Source of the DNA: Xestospongia muta
Lineage: Eukaryota > Porifera > Demospongiae > Haplosclerida > Petrosiidae
Assembly (NCBI GenBank): GCA_963693285.1
Contig: OY848923.1
Span: 3,606,038-3,670,037, forward strand
Length of the DNA: 64,000 bases
Reading direction: 5' to 3'
Below, one piece after another: positions 36,367 through 51,300 of the stretch (position 1 is its first letter; each line of letters opens with the position of its first letter). Position numbers and translations under genes: made by a program. The notes below the pieces were generated by a model, which made no database searches, was not told where the DNA came from, and was given only the letters and a program-made list of their open reading frames with translations.

Positions 36367-39300
36367 GTTAGTATTCAATTTCAGATCTTTGTAAAGAATA
36401 TTATATTTCGTATTATAGTTCCAGACCCAATTATTGGTGCACTAGTTACTCCTAATTCTAAACTAAATAATCGTAACTTTGAGAGTGGTATGGTTTCTCT
36501 GGGTTGTCTTGTTATCATAACATCACTTGATGTAGACACTAATGTCAATATTACATGGTTTGGAACAAATGGAGTAGTAGTTCATGATAATGATCGATAT
36601 AGTATTGATACTGGTCAGCTAAATAGCACAATGTATGGTAGTAGTTTAAATATCACTGATCTATCATTAACTGGAGACAATGGAGCACAATATTATTGTA
36701 GAGCTCAAGTTGGAACAAATGATAATTTTGTCTTCACTTCATTTGTAATACCTTCAGAAGCAACATCTGAAAATGTTACTGTTATAGTTGAAGGTACATG
36801 TGTCATACTATTAAATACTGTCAGTCACATTTTATCTCTTGTAGCTATACCTTTACCTTCAGTGGAAATAATTGATATGGGGATTCCTATTGTGGATAAA
36901 ATCTTCACTTTAACCTGTAATGCTACAGTACCAGATAATGTAGTAGGGTTGGCTAAGATTAATGTCATATGGCTGTATAATGAAACTCTCAGAGATAATA
37001 TAACATTGACTTATAATGGAGAAGGTTCTGCCAGTTTGACATTCTCTCCTATCAAACAGACTCAAGAGGGACTATATACTTGTATAGCTACCCTCAGTAT
37101 ACCTGGTATACCTTTACAAAGAAATACTAGTAGAGATTATACCTTCAGCACACTTGGTAAGATTTGATGCTAATAATTAAAATAATTGTTTGTACTTATA
37201 TAGGTAATCCTATTGTTAGTATTACTACAACTGGTTCTAATATTGCTGGTGATATGTATAGTCTGTTATGTTCTGTGAGTGTGGTATTTGGTACACTAGA
37301 TATCACTTGGTTTGACAGTAATGGGACAGAAGTAATAGATGGCTCTGGAATCACTCAGACTTTAAGTGTGGTGTCAGACACTGAGCAAAAATATGAACTT
37401 CAGTTTAATCCATTAATATATACACATGGTGGTGAATATACTTGTGAAGCTAATCTTACTTTAATATGTGGTCAGGACATATTTATTGGAGTTAGTAATA
37501 AAACAACAACTGTTTATATCACAAGTAAGTTTAATACTATAACAAACTTAAATTTCACTTATCATCATTTCTTCATCAGTACCAGCTCCAACTGTCTCTA
37601 TAACTCCTGGTAATTTACTTATGTTCACTCGTGCTACTCAACAATATTTGTCTTGTAATGTCAACCTCAGCGATCCTATTCCTCCTACACCAAATGTTAC
37701 TATTAACTTGGAAAAGAATGGACAACCAGTAGATCTATTTAATTCTAGGATTAACAAGACCTTGACAAGCAATAACAATGTCTATTCTGCAATACTTACA
37801 TTCACTCCTTTAGACACTGATGATGTTGGTAATTATACTTGTACTGGAACTGTTAGTCCTATAGGATCTGGATTTAACTTTGAAGTGGAACCTTTTATTA
37901 TTGGTAGCAAAAGCTCTGCAATAACTGAACTGTTAGTACAAGGTCAGTCTATTGGATTACTATTCTACTAATTTAGTTCTTTTTATCATTGTAGGTATAC
38001 CAGCTCCAGTAATCAATATCACTGTTATTGGCACAGGTGTTATAGGAGATAGCTATTCTGTAGTGTGTTCAGTAGATGTAGATAATAACCTCTATAACAT
38101 TGTTGTCAATACAATTATAGTCAAGATTGGAGAACGTCTGGTTACTTCTACAGTAACTTCTGGAGATAACAATGTATCTATATCCTACATTCCATTGATG
38201 ACATCACATAGCGGACAGTATCAATGTCTAGTAAACATCAGTCAGATTGATATCAGTTACCAAGTCTCTTATGTCAAAACGTTCACTATCAATACTTCTA
38301 GTGAGTTATAATACATTCTAATATATCTTCAAATGATAATAATACAAAGTGTCATGTAATGTAATACCAGACTGATGTTTCTCTGTATAAATAATAGTCT
38401 CTGATATGTCTGTTGTGTAATTTATTTTAATTAGCTATATATTTATATATGTCACGTCATATTCTTTGTGTAACTATTCCTTCTAGTTCCACAACCAGTA
38501 GTTAATGTGTCTACTCATCCTGTTGATCCAAGTTCACTAATAGAGGCAACATATCTTGATATAGTATGTACTGTTAACATCAGTGATGCTGTTACTACTA
38601 ACATTAGTGTTGATGTTGAGTGGTCACATAATGGTGGTTCTCCTCTTACTAATAACAGTGACTATACTATTAGTTCACTGACTGTGCTAGGATCACACAT
38701 GTACACTAGTACATTACGTATTGAAAGTTTGAGTTTGACTAGAGATAATGATGCTATGTACTTTTGTACTGTGAGTGTTCTACCATCTCCTGTATCTTCT
38801 TATATTACTGGTAATGAAAATAACAACAGTTTTACACTAAATGTGGCAGGTATAATATTTAATATTGTACATATAGTAATAGTATTATTATTATTAATTA
38901 ATTTATAGATTTCACTGCTGACCATGTGATAGTTGATATTCTATTTTCAACCACACCCACTGCTGGAGACCAGTTCACTATGACATGTAAAATCAGTATA
39001 CCTGAGAGACTAGTATATGATCTAACTAGACTTGCAGTAATATTGAGTTATGATCTAGCTAGAGAACAAAGAGTTGATGTAATTAACAGTGATGCTACAA
39101 TAGTAAATGCAACTAGGAATGATAGTCTTATCTTAAGTACTCTAACATTTAATCCAGTAAAGACATCTGATGGTAGAGGATATTACTGTTCAGTGATATT
39201 TAATGATTTAGGAGTCAATGATCATACATTGAGAGATCTTAATGTTCAAAGTAAGTTATTTGTTAGGAAAATCAAGTATAATATCATTAATCTACTTTCC

Positions 39301-42300
39301 ACAGTTCCTCCACCCAGTATGATTATTACACGTAGTCCTTCTACTGGTCCTATTTATGAGAGTACTAACTTCAACTTGACCTGTACTGGTACATTACCCA
39401 GTGTAGTGGACACGGCAGTGTCAGCTACTGTAGTCTGGTTTGATCCTCAAGGCAATACTATACCTGTTGAATCACGACGTATGATCACTAATGTTAATAG
39501 TAATGGAAACAATGAGTTTAACAGTACACTAGTGTTTCTACCAATTGATAATGGAGATCATAATAGTAACTTAAATGACACTGGAACATATACCTGTCAG
39601 ATGACTATTAGTTCAAGTGATACTTTAATTATTAGTGGAATAAACAGTACTACTGACACAATAACTGTTCAAAGTAAGTACCTTTATCTTTTTCATTGTA
39701 TATGTCATTTTTAATGTTTATTGTTTCAGATATGACTGATATGCAGTTAAATATTTCTACTGTGGGCTCTACTGAAGTAGATCAAAGCCTTAATATCACT
39801 TGTACAGTGAGAGTAGTGGAGAGATTAGTTGTCATACCAACAATTGAGATAATGAAAATGAACATTACAGACACATATTTACTACAAAACTTAAACATTT
39901 CCTATACTATTACCACTGATGATACTGGGTCTGAAACTAATTGGACCATAATGCTGGAACAAGTGAGATTTGAAGACAGAGGAGTATATATATGTATAGC
40001 TGATTTTAATGTGACTGGTATTAATGGAACTAATGATTCATCAACTGCTACTTATGATACTCAATTTGCTGAAGAGGACTATGAACTGATTGCTGACTGT
40101 GAGTTACATAATAATGTTTAAACTCATGCATTAAGTAGTTGTTATTATTTGCAGTCCCTCCTGTGACTTCAAACATCTCTCAAAGTTATCAGGGTGTACT
40201 CTATGCTGGTACATCGTTTTTTCTCAGATGTGTGATCACATTGAACGATCTTGTGACAATACCAGTTACTGTGAGAAATCAATGGAGAAGAAATGGCACA
40301 TCAGTTCCTAGTGGTCTTTCAAATGATGATACTATCACAGAATGTCTCATACAAATTGGTTCTCTTCAATATGAAGCTACACTTCACTTCAATCCATTGG
40401 ATAATACTGATGATAGTGGAGAATATTCCTGTAATTTTAATATACTATCTAATATCAGTGACTACGAGTATGTAAGGAATACATCAGTTAATACTAGTAC
40501 TACTATTACTGTACAAGGTACATTGTATTTAATTCCATTTACACTGTATGTTATCATCTAATGCAGTCATAAAGTGGACATAATGACTTTCCATATCTTT
40601 TTATTATAGCAATTCCATCTCCAATAATGAACATTATGACAACTGATATAACAAGACCTGGTGAAGAATATAATATTACTTGTACTGTTGAAGTTATTGA
40701 CAGACTTATAGTGACACCAACTATTGTATGGATCAAAGATAGTGTTAATACATCATTAGTATCTGATGATCTAAACACTATTAGTGTACCATCAGTACTT
40801 AGTAATATCTCAGATACAATGTACTCTCAGTCATTGTTCTTCTCTTCACTAAATACCTCTGATGCTGGACAATATACATGTCAAGCGACCATCACAGTGA
40901 CTGAGATTAATGTCACAGTAACTAACACCATTTTACTAGACCTATCATTACAAAGTAAGCAAAAAATGTAGAAATCATAATTGATTTGAAGCTATGTAGT
41001 TAGATATTTCTCACTGGCAGCTAATGAACTTACTCTTTCTTTTTCCTCTTACAGTTCCCACTCCTAATTTAGATATTAATCTATCAAGACAAAATAACTA
41101 TTTAGCTGGTAGTGAACTGACTATAACATGTGATATTACAATAGATCCTAATGTCAATACTCCCCTTATTGTTAACACTGTATGGACAATGTTAGATGAG
41201 GACAGCAGTGGTATTGGAATGCAACTAACAGATCCTGAGATCCTCAAAGATGCCTCTGGTAGTGGACAGTCAAGAATCTCACTTATTGATCTTATAGAAA
41301 CTGATTTCAATACTTATCGTTCTCAAGTTCAATTCAGTACTCTCGGTAGCTCAATGGACTCTGGGAGTTATACTTGTACTGTTGATGTGATACCCATTGC
41401 TGGTTATAATTATGTCAATGCAGCCAGTACTACTAATATTACTACTAACCTTCAGTTTTTACCTTCAGTAGAAATATTAATACCTCTTGCAGATGAAATC
41501 TTTACTTTAACCTGTAATGCCACAGCACCAAACAACCTAGAAGGTTTGGCTATGATCAAAGTCACATGGCTGTATAATGGTAGTGAAACCATCAGAAATA
41601 ATGTGACACTGGCTTATAATGGAGACAACTTTGCTACTTTGACATTTTTTCCTATCAGTCAGGATCAAGAGGGGCTATATACTTGTATAGCTACCATCAG
41701 TATACCTGGTATACCTCTACAAAGAAATACTATAAAAGATTATACCTTCAGTACACTTGGTAAGATTTTGTACAAATAATTACAGTAACAACATCTTTGT
41801 TGTACTTATATAGGTAATCCTATTGTTAGTATTACTACATCTGGAACTAATATTGCTGGTAATATGTATAGCCTGTTATGTTCTGTGAGTGTGGTATTTG
41901 GTACACCAGATATCACTTGGTTTTACAGTAATGGGACAAAATTACTAAATGGCTCTGGAATCACTCAGACTTTAACTGTAGTGTCAGACACTATACAAAC
42001 TTATGAACTTCAGTTTAATCCATTAATGTATACACATGGTGGTGAATATACTTGTGTAGCTGATCTTACTGTAATACATGATAATGACACAATTATTGGA
42101 GTTAGTAATACAACAACAACTGTTTATGTCACTAGTAAGTTTAATATTATAACATAACTTAAACTTCATTTATCATCTTTTCTTCATCAGTACCAACTCC
42201 AACTGTCTCTATAACTCCTGGTAGTTCACTTATGTTCACTCATGCTACTCAACAATATTTGTCTTGTAATGTCAATCTCAGTGATCCTATTCCTCCTACA

Positions 42301-45300
42301 CCAAATGTTACTATTTACTTAAAGAAGAATGGAAAACCTGTAGATGTATCTAATTTTAGGATTAGCAAGACCTTGACAAGCAATAACAATGTCTATTCTG
42401 CAATACTCACATTCACTCCTGTAGACACTGATGATGTTGGTAATTATACTTGTACTGGAACTGTTAGTCCAATAACATTTGGATTTAACTTTGAAATGGA
42501 ACCATTTATTATTGATAGCACTAGTTCCGCACTAACTGAACTGATAGTACAAGGTCAGTTTGTCGGTTTGCTATTCTACTAATCAAATCTTTCTTTATTT
42601 TAGCTGTACCAGCTCCAGTAATCAATGTGATTGTAATTGGTACTGGTGCTATAGGAGAGAGCTATTCTTTATCGTGTTCAGTAGATGTGGATGATAACCT
42701 CTATAATATTATTGTCAATACTACTATAGTCAAGATTGGAGATGTGGTTAATTTTTCTATAAACTCTGGAGATAACAATGTGTCTATATTCTACACTCCA
42801 CTAATGACATCACATAGTGGACAGTATCAATGTCTAGTGAACATCAGTCAGATTGATATCAGTTACCAAGTCTCTTATGTTAACACTTTCACTATTAATA
42901 CTACTAGTAAGTTAAAATACATTCTATAAGTGTCATATGATGTACTACCAGACTATCTATGTAATCCTTAATTGTTTTTACCTCTAGTTCCACAACCAGC
43001 TGTTACTGTGTTTATTTATCCTGTTGATCCAAGTTCATTAATAGAGGCAACATATCTTGATATGGTATGTACTGTTAACATCAGTGATGCTGTTAATACT
43101 GGAATTATTGTTGATGTTGAGTGGTCTCATAATGGTGGTTTTCCTCTTACTAATAACAGTGACTATACTATTAGTTCATTGACTATGTTAGGGTCACACA
43201 TGTACACTAGTACATTACGTATTGAAAGTTTGAGCAACACTAAAGACAATGGTGCTATATACTCTTGTACTGTGAGTGTTCTACCATCTCCTGTATCTTC
43301 TTATATTACTGGTAATGAGAATAACAACAGTCTTACACTAAATGTAGCAGGTATAATACTTAATTATACATATAGTAATAGTATTATTGTTATTATTTGA
43401 ATTTATAGATTTTACTGATGATCATGTGATAGTTGATATTCTATTTCCAACCACACCCACTGCTGGAGACCCATTCACTATGTCATGTAATATTAGTATA
43501 CCTGAGAGACTAGTACATGATCTTACTAGAATTGCAGTAATATGGAGTTATGATCTAGCTAGAGTACAAAGAGTCAATGTAATTAACAGTGATGCTACAA
43601 TTGGAAATGTGACTAAGATTGGTAATCTTATCTTGAGTAATCTAACACTTAATCCAGTGAAGACATCTGATGGTAGAAGATATTACTGTTCAGTGATATT
43701 TAATGATTTAGGAGTCACTGATCATATAGTGAAAGATCTTAGTGTTCAAAGTAAGATATCTGTTGTGAAATTAAAGTGAGTATGGCTAATATGTTTTCCA
43801 TAGTCCCTCCACCTCATATGGTTATCACAGGTAGTCCTTTCACTTGTCCTATCTATGAGAGTACTAACTTTAACCTGACCTGTATTGGTACACTATCCGG
43901 TGTAGTGGACACAACAGTGTCAGCTACTGTAGTTTGGTTTGATCCTCAAGGCAATACTATACCTGTTGAAACAAGACGTATGATCACTAATGTTACTAGT
44001 AATGGAAACATTGAGTTTGAGAGTACACTAGTGTTCCTAACAATTGATAATGGAGATCATAACAATAACTTTAATGATACTGGAACATATATTTGTCAGA
44101 TGACTATTAGTTCAAGTGATCCTTTAATTATTAGTGGAATAAACAGTACTACTGATACAATAACTGTTCAACGTAAGTTATTTTCTTCATTTCATATTTC
44201 ATTTTCAATTTTTAATGTTTCAGCTTTACCTGATATGCAGTTAAATATATCTACTGTGGGATCTACTGAAGTAGGTCAAAATCTTACTATAACTTGTACT
44301 GTGAGAGTAGTAGAGAGATTAGTTGTCACACCAACAATTGAGATAATGAAAATGAACACTACAGATATATATTTATTACAAGGTATAAACATTCCCTATA
44401 CTATTACCACTGATGACAATGGGTCTGAAACCAATTGGACAATAATACTGGAACCAGTGAGGTTTGAAGACAGAGGAACATATATATGTGAAGCTGATTT
44501 TAATGTGACTGGTGTTAATGGAACTGATGATCCAGTAACTGCTACTTATGATGCACAGTCAAGAGAACAGGAATTTGAACTGATTGTTGACTGTGAGTTA
44601 TATAATAACATTTAAACTTATGTATTAAGTAGTTGTTATTATTTTGCAGTCTTTCCTGTGACTCCAAACATCTCTCAAAGTTATCAGGGAGTACTCTATG
44701 CTGGTACATCTTTTTTTCTCAGATGTGTGATCACATTGAATGATCTTGTGACAATACCAGTTACTGTGAGAAATCAATGGAGAAGAAATGGCACATCAGT
44801 TCCTAGTGGTCTTTCAAATGATGATACTATCACAGAATCTCTCATACAAAATGGTTCTCTTCAATATGAAGCTACACTTCACTTCAATCCATTGGATAAT
44901 ACTGATGATAGTGGAGAGTATTCCTGTAATTTTAATATACTCTCTAATATTAGTGACTATGAGTATGTAAGGAACACATCAGCTAATACTAGCACTACTA
45001 TTACTGTACAAGGTACATTGTATTTAATTCCATTTACACTGTATATTATTATCTAATGTAGTCATGGAGTAGACTTAATGATATAATCACTTTCCATATC
45101 TTTTTCTTGTAGCACTCTCATCTCCAATAATAAACATTACAACAACTGATATAGCCAAAACTGGTGAAGAATATAACATTACTTGTACTGTTGAAGTCAT
45201 TGGTAGACTTATAGTGACACCAACTATTGTATGGATCAAAAATAGTGTTAATACATCATTATTATCAGATGAACTAAACACTATCAGAGTACCATCAGTA

Positions 45301-48300
45301 CTTAGTAATATCTCAGATACAATGTTCTCTCTGTCATTGTTCTTCTCTTCACTTAAAACCTCTGATGCTGGACAATATACATGTCAAGCTTACATGACAG
45401 TGAATGAGATTAATGTCACAGTAACTAACTCTATTTTACAAGACCTTTCATTACAGAGTAAGTCTAAAAATATGTGAAATGTTTTACTTTCTCTGATATA
45501 GTTCCTCAACCAGTGATCATTGTCTCCAGTTATCCCCTTAATACTAGTATACTAGTGGAGGCAACATATCTTGATATAGTATGTACTGTTAACATCAGTG
45601 ATGCTGTTAATACTGGAATTATTGTTGATGTTGAGTGGTCTCATAATAGTGGTTCTCCTCTTTCTAATAACAGTGACTATACTATTAGTTCATTGACTAT
45701 GTTAGGGTCACACATGTACACTAGTACATTACATATCGAAAGTTTGAGTAATACTAGAGACAATGGTGCTATGTACTCGTGTACTGTGAGTGTTCTACCA
45801 TCTCCTGTATCTTCTTATATTACTGGTAATGAGAATAACAACAGTCTTATACTAAATGTGCCAGGTATAATACTTAACTGTACATATAGCAATAGTATTA
45901 TTATTATTAATTAACTTATAGATTTTACTGCTGATCATGTGATTGTTGACATCTTTTTTCCAACCACACCCACTACTGGAGACCCATTCACTATGACATG
46001 TAATATCAGTATACCTGAGAGAATAGTACATGATCTTACTAGACTTGCAGTAATATGGAGTTATGATCTAGCTAGAGTACAAAGAGTCGATGTAATTAAC
46101 AGTGATGCTACAATTGGAGATGTGACTAAGATTGGTAATCTTATCTTGAGTAATCTAACACTTAATCCAGTGAAGACATCTGATGGTAGAAGATATTACT
46201 GTTCAGTGACATTTTATGATTTAGGAGTCAATGATGTTACATTCAGAGATCTTAGTGTTCAAAGTAAGTTATTTGTTGTGAAATTAAAGTGAATATGGTT
46301 AATATGTTTTCCATAGTCCCTCCACCTAGTATGGTTATCACAGGTAGTCCTTTCAATCTAACTATATATGAGAGTACTAACTTTAACCTGACCTGTATTG
46401 GTACACTACTCAGTGTAGTGGATACAACAGTGTCAGCTACTGTAGTCTGGTTTGATCCTCAAGGCAATACTATACCTGTTGAAACAAGACGTATGATCAC
46501 TAATGTTACTAATAATGGAAACAATGAGTTTGAGAGTACACTAGTGTTTCTACCAATTGATAATGGAGATCATAACAATAACTTTAATGATACTGGAAGA
46601 TATATCTGTCAGATGACTATTAGTTCAAGTGATCCTTTAATTATTAGTGGAATAAACAGTACTACTGATACAATAACTGTTCAATGTAAGTTGCTTTTCT
46701 TCATTGCATATTTCATTTTCAATTTTTAATGTTTCAGCTTTACCTGATATGCAGTTAAATATATCTACTGTGGGATCTACTGAAGTAGGTCAAAATCTTA
46801 CTATAACTTGTATTGTGAGAGTAGTAGAGAGATTAGTTGTCACACCAACAATTGAGATAATGAAAATGAACACTACAGATATATATTTATTACAAGATAT
46901 AAACATTCCCTATACTATTACCACTGATGACAATGGGTCTGAAACCAATTGGACAATAATACTGGAACCAGTGAGGTTTGAAGACAGAGGAGCATATGTA
47001 TGTGAAGCTGATTTTAATGTGACTGGTGTTAATGGAACTGATAATCCAGTAACTGCTACTTATGATGCGCAGTCAAGAGAACAGGACTTTGAACTGATTG
47101 TTGACTGTGAGTTACATAATAATGTTTAAACTCATGCATTAAGTAGTTGTTATTATTTGCAGTCCCTCCTGTGACTTCAAACATCTCTCAAAGTTATCAG
47201 GGTATACTCTATGCTGGTACATCGTTTTTTCTCAGATGTGTGATCACATTGAACGATCTTGTGACAATACCAGTTACTGTGAGAAATCAATGGAGAAGAA
47301 ATGGCACATCAGTTCCTAGTGGTCTTTCAAATGTTGATACTATCACAGAATCTCTCATACAAAATGGTTCTCTTCAATATGAAGCTACACTTCACTTCAA
47401 TCCATTGGATAATACTGATGATAGTGGAGAATATTCCTGTAATTTTAATATACTATCTAATATCAGTGACTACGAGTATGTAAGGAATACATTAGTTAAT
47501 ACTAGCACTACTATTACTGTACAAGGTACATTATATTTAATTCCATTTAGACTGTATATTATTATCTAATGCAGTCATAAGGTTGACTTTATCATATGAT
47601 AAGTACTTTCCTTATCTTTTTATTATAGCAATCCCATCTCCAATAATAAACATTATGACAACTGGTATAGTCAGACCTGGTGAAGAATATAATATAACTT
47701 GTACTGTTGAAGTCATTGACAGACTTATAGTGACACCAACTATTGTATGGATCAAAGATAGTGTTAATACATCATTATTATCAGATGAACTAAACACTAT
47801 CAGTGTACCATCAGTACTTAGTAATATCTCAGATACAATGTTCTCTCTGTCATTGTTCTTCTCTTCACTTAAAACCTCTGATGCTGGACAATATACATGT
47901 CAAGCTAACATGACAGTGAATGAGATTAATGTCACAGTAACTAACTCTATTTTACAAGACCTTTCACTACAGAGTAAGTCTAAAAATATGTGAAATGTTT
48001 TACTTTCTCTGATATAGTTCCTCAACCAGTTGTTGCTATCTCTACTCATCCTGTTGATCCAAGTTCACTAATAGAGACAACATATCTTGATATAGTATGT
48101 ACTGTTAACATCAGTGATGCTGTTAATACTGGAGTTATTGTTGATGTTGAGTGGTCTCATAATGGTGGTTCTCCTCTTACTAATAACAGTGACTATACTA
48201 TTAGTTCACTGACTATGTTAGGGTCACACATGTACACTAGTACATTACATATCGAACGTTTAAGTAATACTAGAGACAATGGTGCTATGTACTCGTGTAC

Positions 48301-51300
48301 TGTGAGTGTTCTACCATCTCCTGTATCTTCTTATATTACTGGTAATGAGAATAACAAGAGTCTTATACTAAATGTGGCAGGTATAATACTTAATTGTACA
48401 TATAACAATAGTATTATTATTATTAATTAATTTATAGATCTCACTGCTGATCATGTGATTGTTGACATCTTTTTTCCAACCACACCCACTGCTGGAGACC
48501 AGTTCACTATGACATGTAATATCAGTATACCTGAGAGACTAGTACATGATCTTACTAGACTTGCAGTAATATGGAGTTATGATCTAGCTAGAGTACAAAA
48601 AGTTAAAATAATTAACAGTGATGCTACAATTGGAAATGTAACTAGGATTGGTAATCTTATCTTGAGTAATCTAACACTTAATCCAGTGAAGACATCTGAT
48701 GGTAGAAGATATTACTGTTCAGTGATATTTGATGATTTAGGAGTCAATGACTATATATTGAGAGATCTTAATGTTCAAAGTAAGTTATTTGTTAGGAAAT
48801 TAAAGTGAATATGGCTAATACGTTTTCCATAGTCCCTCCACCTAGTATGGTTATCACAGGTAGTCCTTCCACAAGTCCTATCTATGAGAGTACTAATTTT
48901 AACCTGACCTGTATTGGTACACTACCCAGTGTAGTGGACACAGCAGTGTCAGCTACTGTAGTTTGGTTTGATCCTCAAGGCAATACTATACCTGTTGAAT
49001 CACGACGTATGATCACTAATGTTACAAGAAATGGAAACAATGAGTTTGAGAGTACACTAGTGTTTCTACCAATTGATAATGGAGATCATAACAATAACTT
49101 TAATGATACTGGAAGATATATTTGTCAGATGACTATTAGTTCAAGTGATTCTTTAATTATTAATGGAATAAACAGTATTACTGACACAATAACTGTTCAA
49201 TGTAAGTAACATTTACTTTTTTATATAATGCTAGTTTTCTTTACCAGCTTTACCTGATATGGAATTAAATATCTTTACTGTGGGATCTACTGAAGTAGGT
49301 CAAAACCTCAATATTACTTGTACTGTGAGAGTAGTGGAGAGATTAGTTCTTGCACCATCAATTGAGATAATGAAAATGAACACTACAGACACTTATTTAC
49401 TCCAAGATATAAACATTCTTTATACCTTTACCACTGAAGAAACTGGGTCTGAAACTAATTGGACAATATTACTGGAACCAGTGAGGTTTGAAGACAGAGG
49501 AGTGTATATATGCAAAGCTGATTTTAATGTGACTGGTGTTAATGGAACTGATGATCCACTAACTGCTACTTATGATGCGCAGTCAAGAGAACAGGAATTT
49601 GAACTGATTGTTGACTGTGAGTTACATAATAATATTTGTACTATTGTATGAAGTATTTGTTATTATTTTGTAGTCCCTCCTGTGACTCCAAACATCTCTC
49701 AAAGTTATCAGGGAGTACTCTATGCTGGTACATCTTTTTTTCTCAGATGTGTCATCGCATTGAATGATCTTGTGATAATACCAGTTATTGTGAGAAATAA
49801 GTGGACAAGAAATGGCACATCTGTTCCTAGTGGTCTTTCAAATAATGCTACTATCACAGAATGTCTCATACAAATTGGTTCTCTTCAATATGAAGCTACA
49901 CTTCACTTCAATTCATTGGATAATACTGATGATAGTGGAGAATATTCCTGTAATTTTAATATACTGTCTAATATCAGTGACTATGAGTATGTAAGGAATA
50001 CATCAGTCAATACTAGCACTACTATAACTGTACAAGGTACATCATATTAAATTCCATTTACACTGTATATTATTATCTAATGCACTCATAAAATGGACTT
50101 AATGATATAATAAGTACTCTTCCTATCTTTTTCTTATAGCAATCCCATCTCCAATAATAAACATTATGACAACTGGTGTAGTCAGACCTGGTGAAGAATA
50201 TAACATTACTTGTACTGTTGAAGTCATTGACAGACTTATAGTGACACCAACTATTATATGGATCAAAGATAGTGTTAATACATCATTAGTATCTCATGAC
50301 CAAAACAGTATCAGCGTACCATCAGTACTTAGTGATATCTCAGATACAATGTACTCTCTGTCATTGTTTTTCTCTTCACTAAATACCTCTGATGCTGGAC
50401 AATATACATGTCAAGTTACCATCACAATGAATGAAATTGATGTCACAGTAACTAACACTAGTATACTAGATCTACCATTACAAAGTAAGTATTCAATTTA
50501 CTTAATACTGATAATACAAGTATTGATATTACATCAAAATAACCAATCAAAATTAATATAATACTCTTGGTAATTTTAGAATTGAAGCTAGTAATTTACC
50601 TTTTTTTCTCACAGTTTCTACTCCTTATCTTGATGTCACTTTAACAAGGCAAAGTGACTATTTAGCTGGTAGTGAACTGACTATTACATGTGATATAACA
50701 ATAGATTTTTATGTCAATACTCCTTTCATTATTAACACAATATGGGTAATGTTGGATGAGATCAACAATGAAATAAGAACACTCAATGAGAGCTACAGAA
50801 ATGGGCAATCAAGAATCTCTGTTAATAATTCTTCATTAATTAGTTATAACAAGTATCAGTCTCAAGTTCAATTCAGTACTCTCAGTAGTTCAATGGATTC
50901 TGGAATGTATACATGTATTGTTGATGTGATACCTGTAGCTGGTTACTATTATGTTTATGCTCCTAATGTGACCAATAGCTCTACTTACTTTACTGTTATA
51001 GGTATGACTATTATATTAGTTATATTGTTACAGTGATAGTTATATATCAGAAACATTTGAAATCTTTGTGACTTGTAATTTGATAACATCAATACTGTAT
51101 TTCTTTAATCAAACAGTTGTTTTACTACTTTTTATAGACCCAGCTATTGGAGACTTTACTGCCATGCCAGATTCATTTCTGGGTCTGGAGAAATCCTGTT
51201 CTGACTCAGACCCTTATGATAACTTCACTCTAGTTTGTACTGCTAGTAAACCAGCTCTAGTGATACCAACTCTTGAAGTGATTTGGTTACACAATGGTAC

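Noticed and set aside
40293..40475. Frames of 60 codons recurring in each Ig block (also 44788, 47301, 49812)
   Set aside because: They are alternate-frame shadows of the exon 15/25/31/37 Ig domains; they recur only because the exons do.
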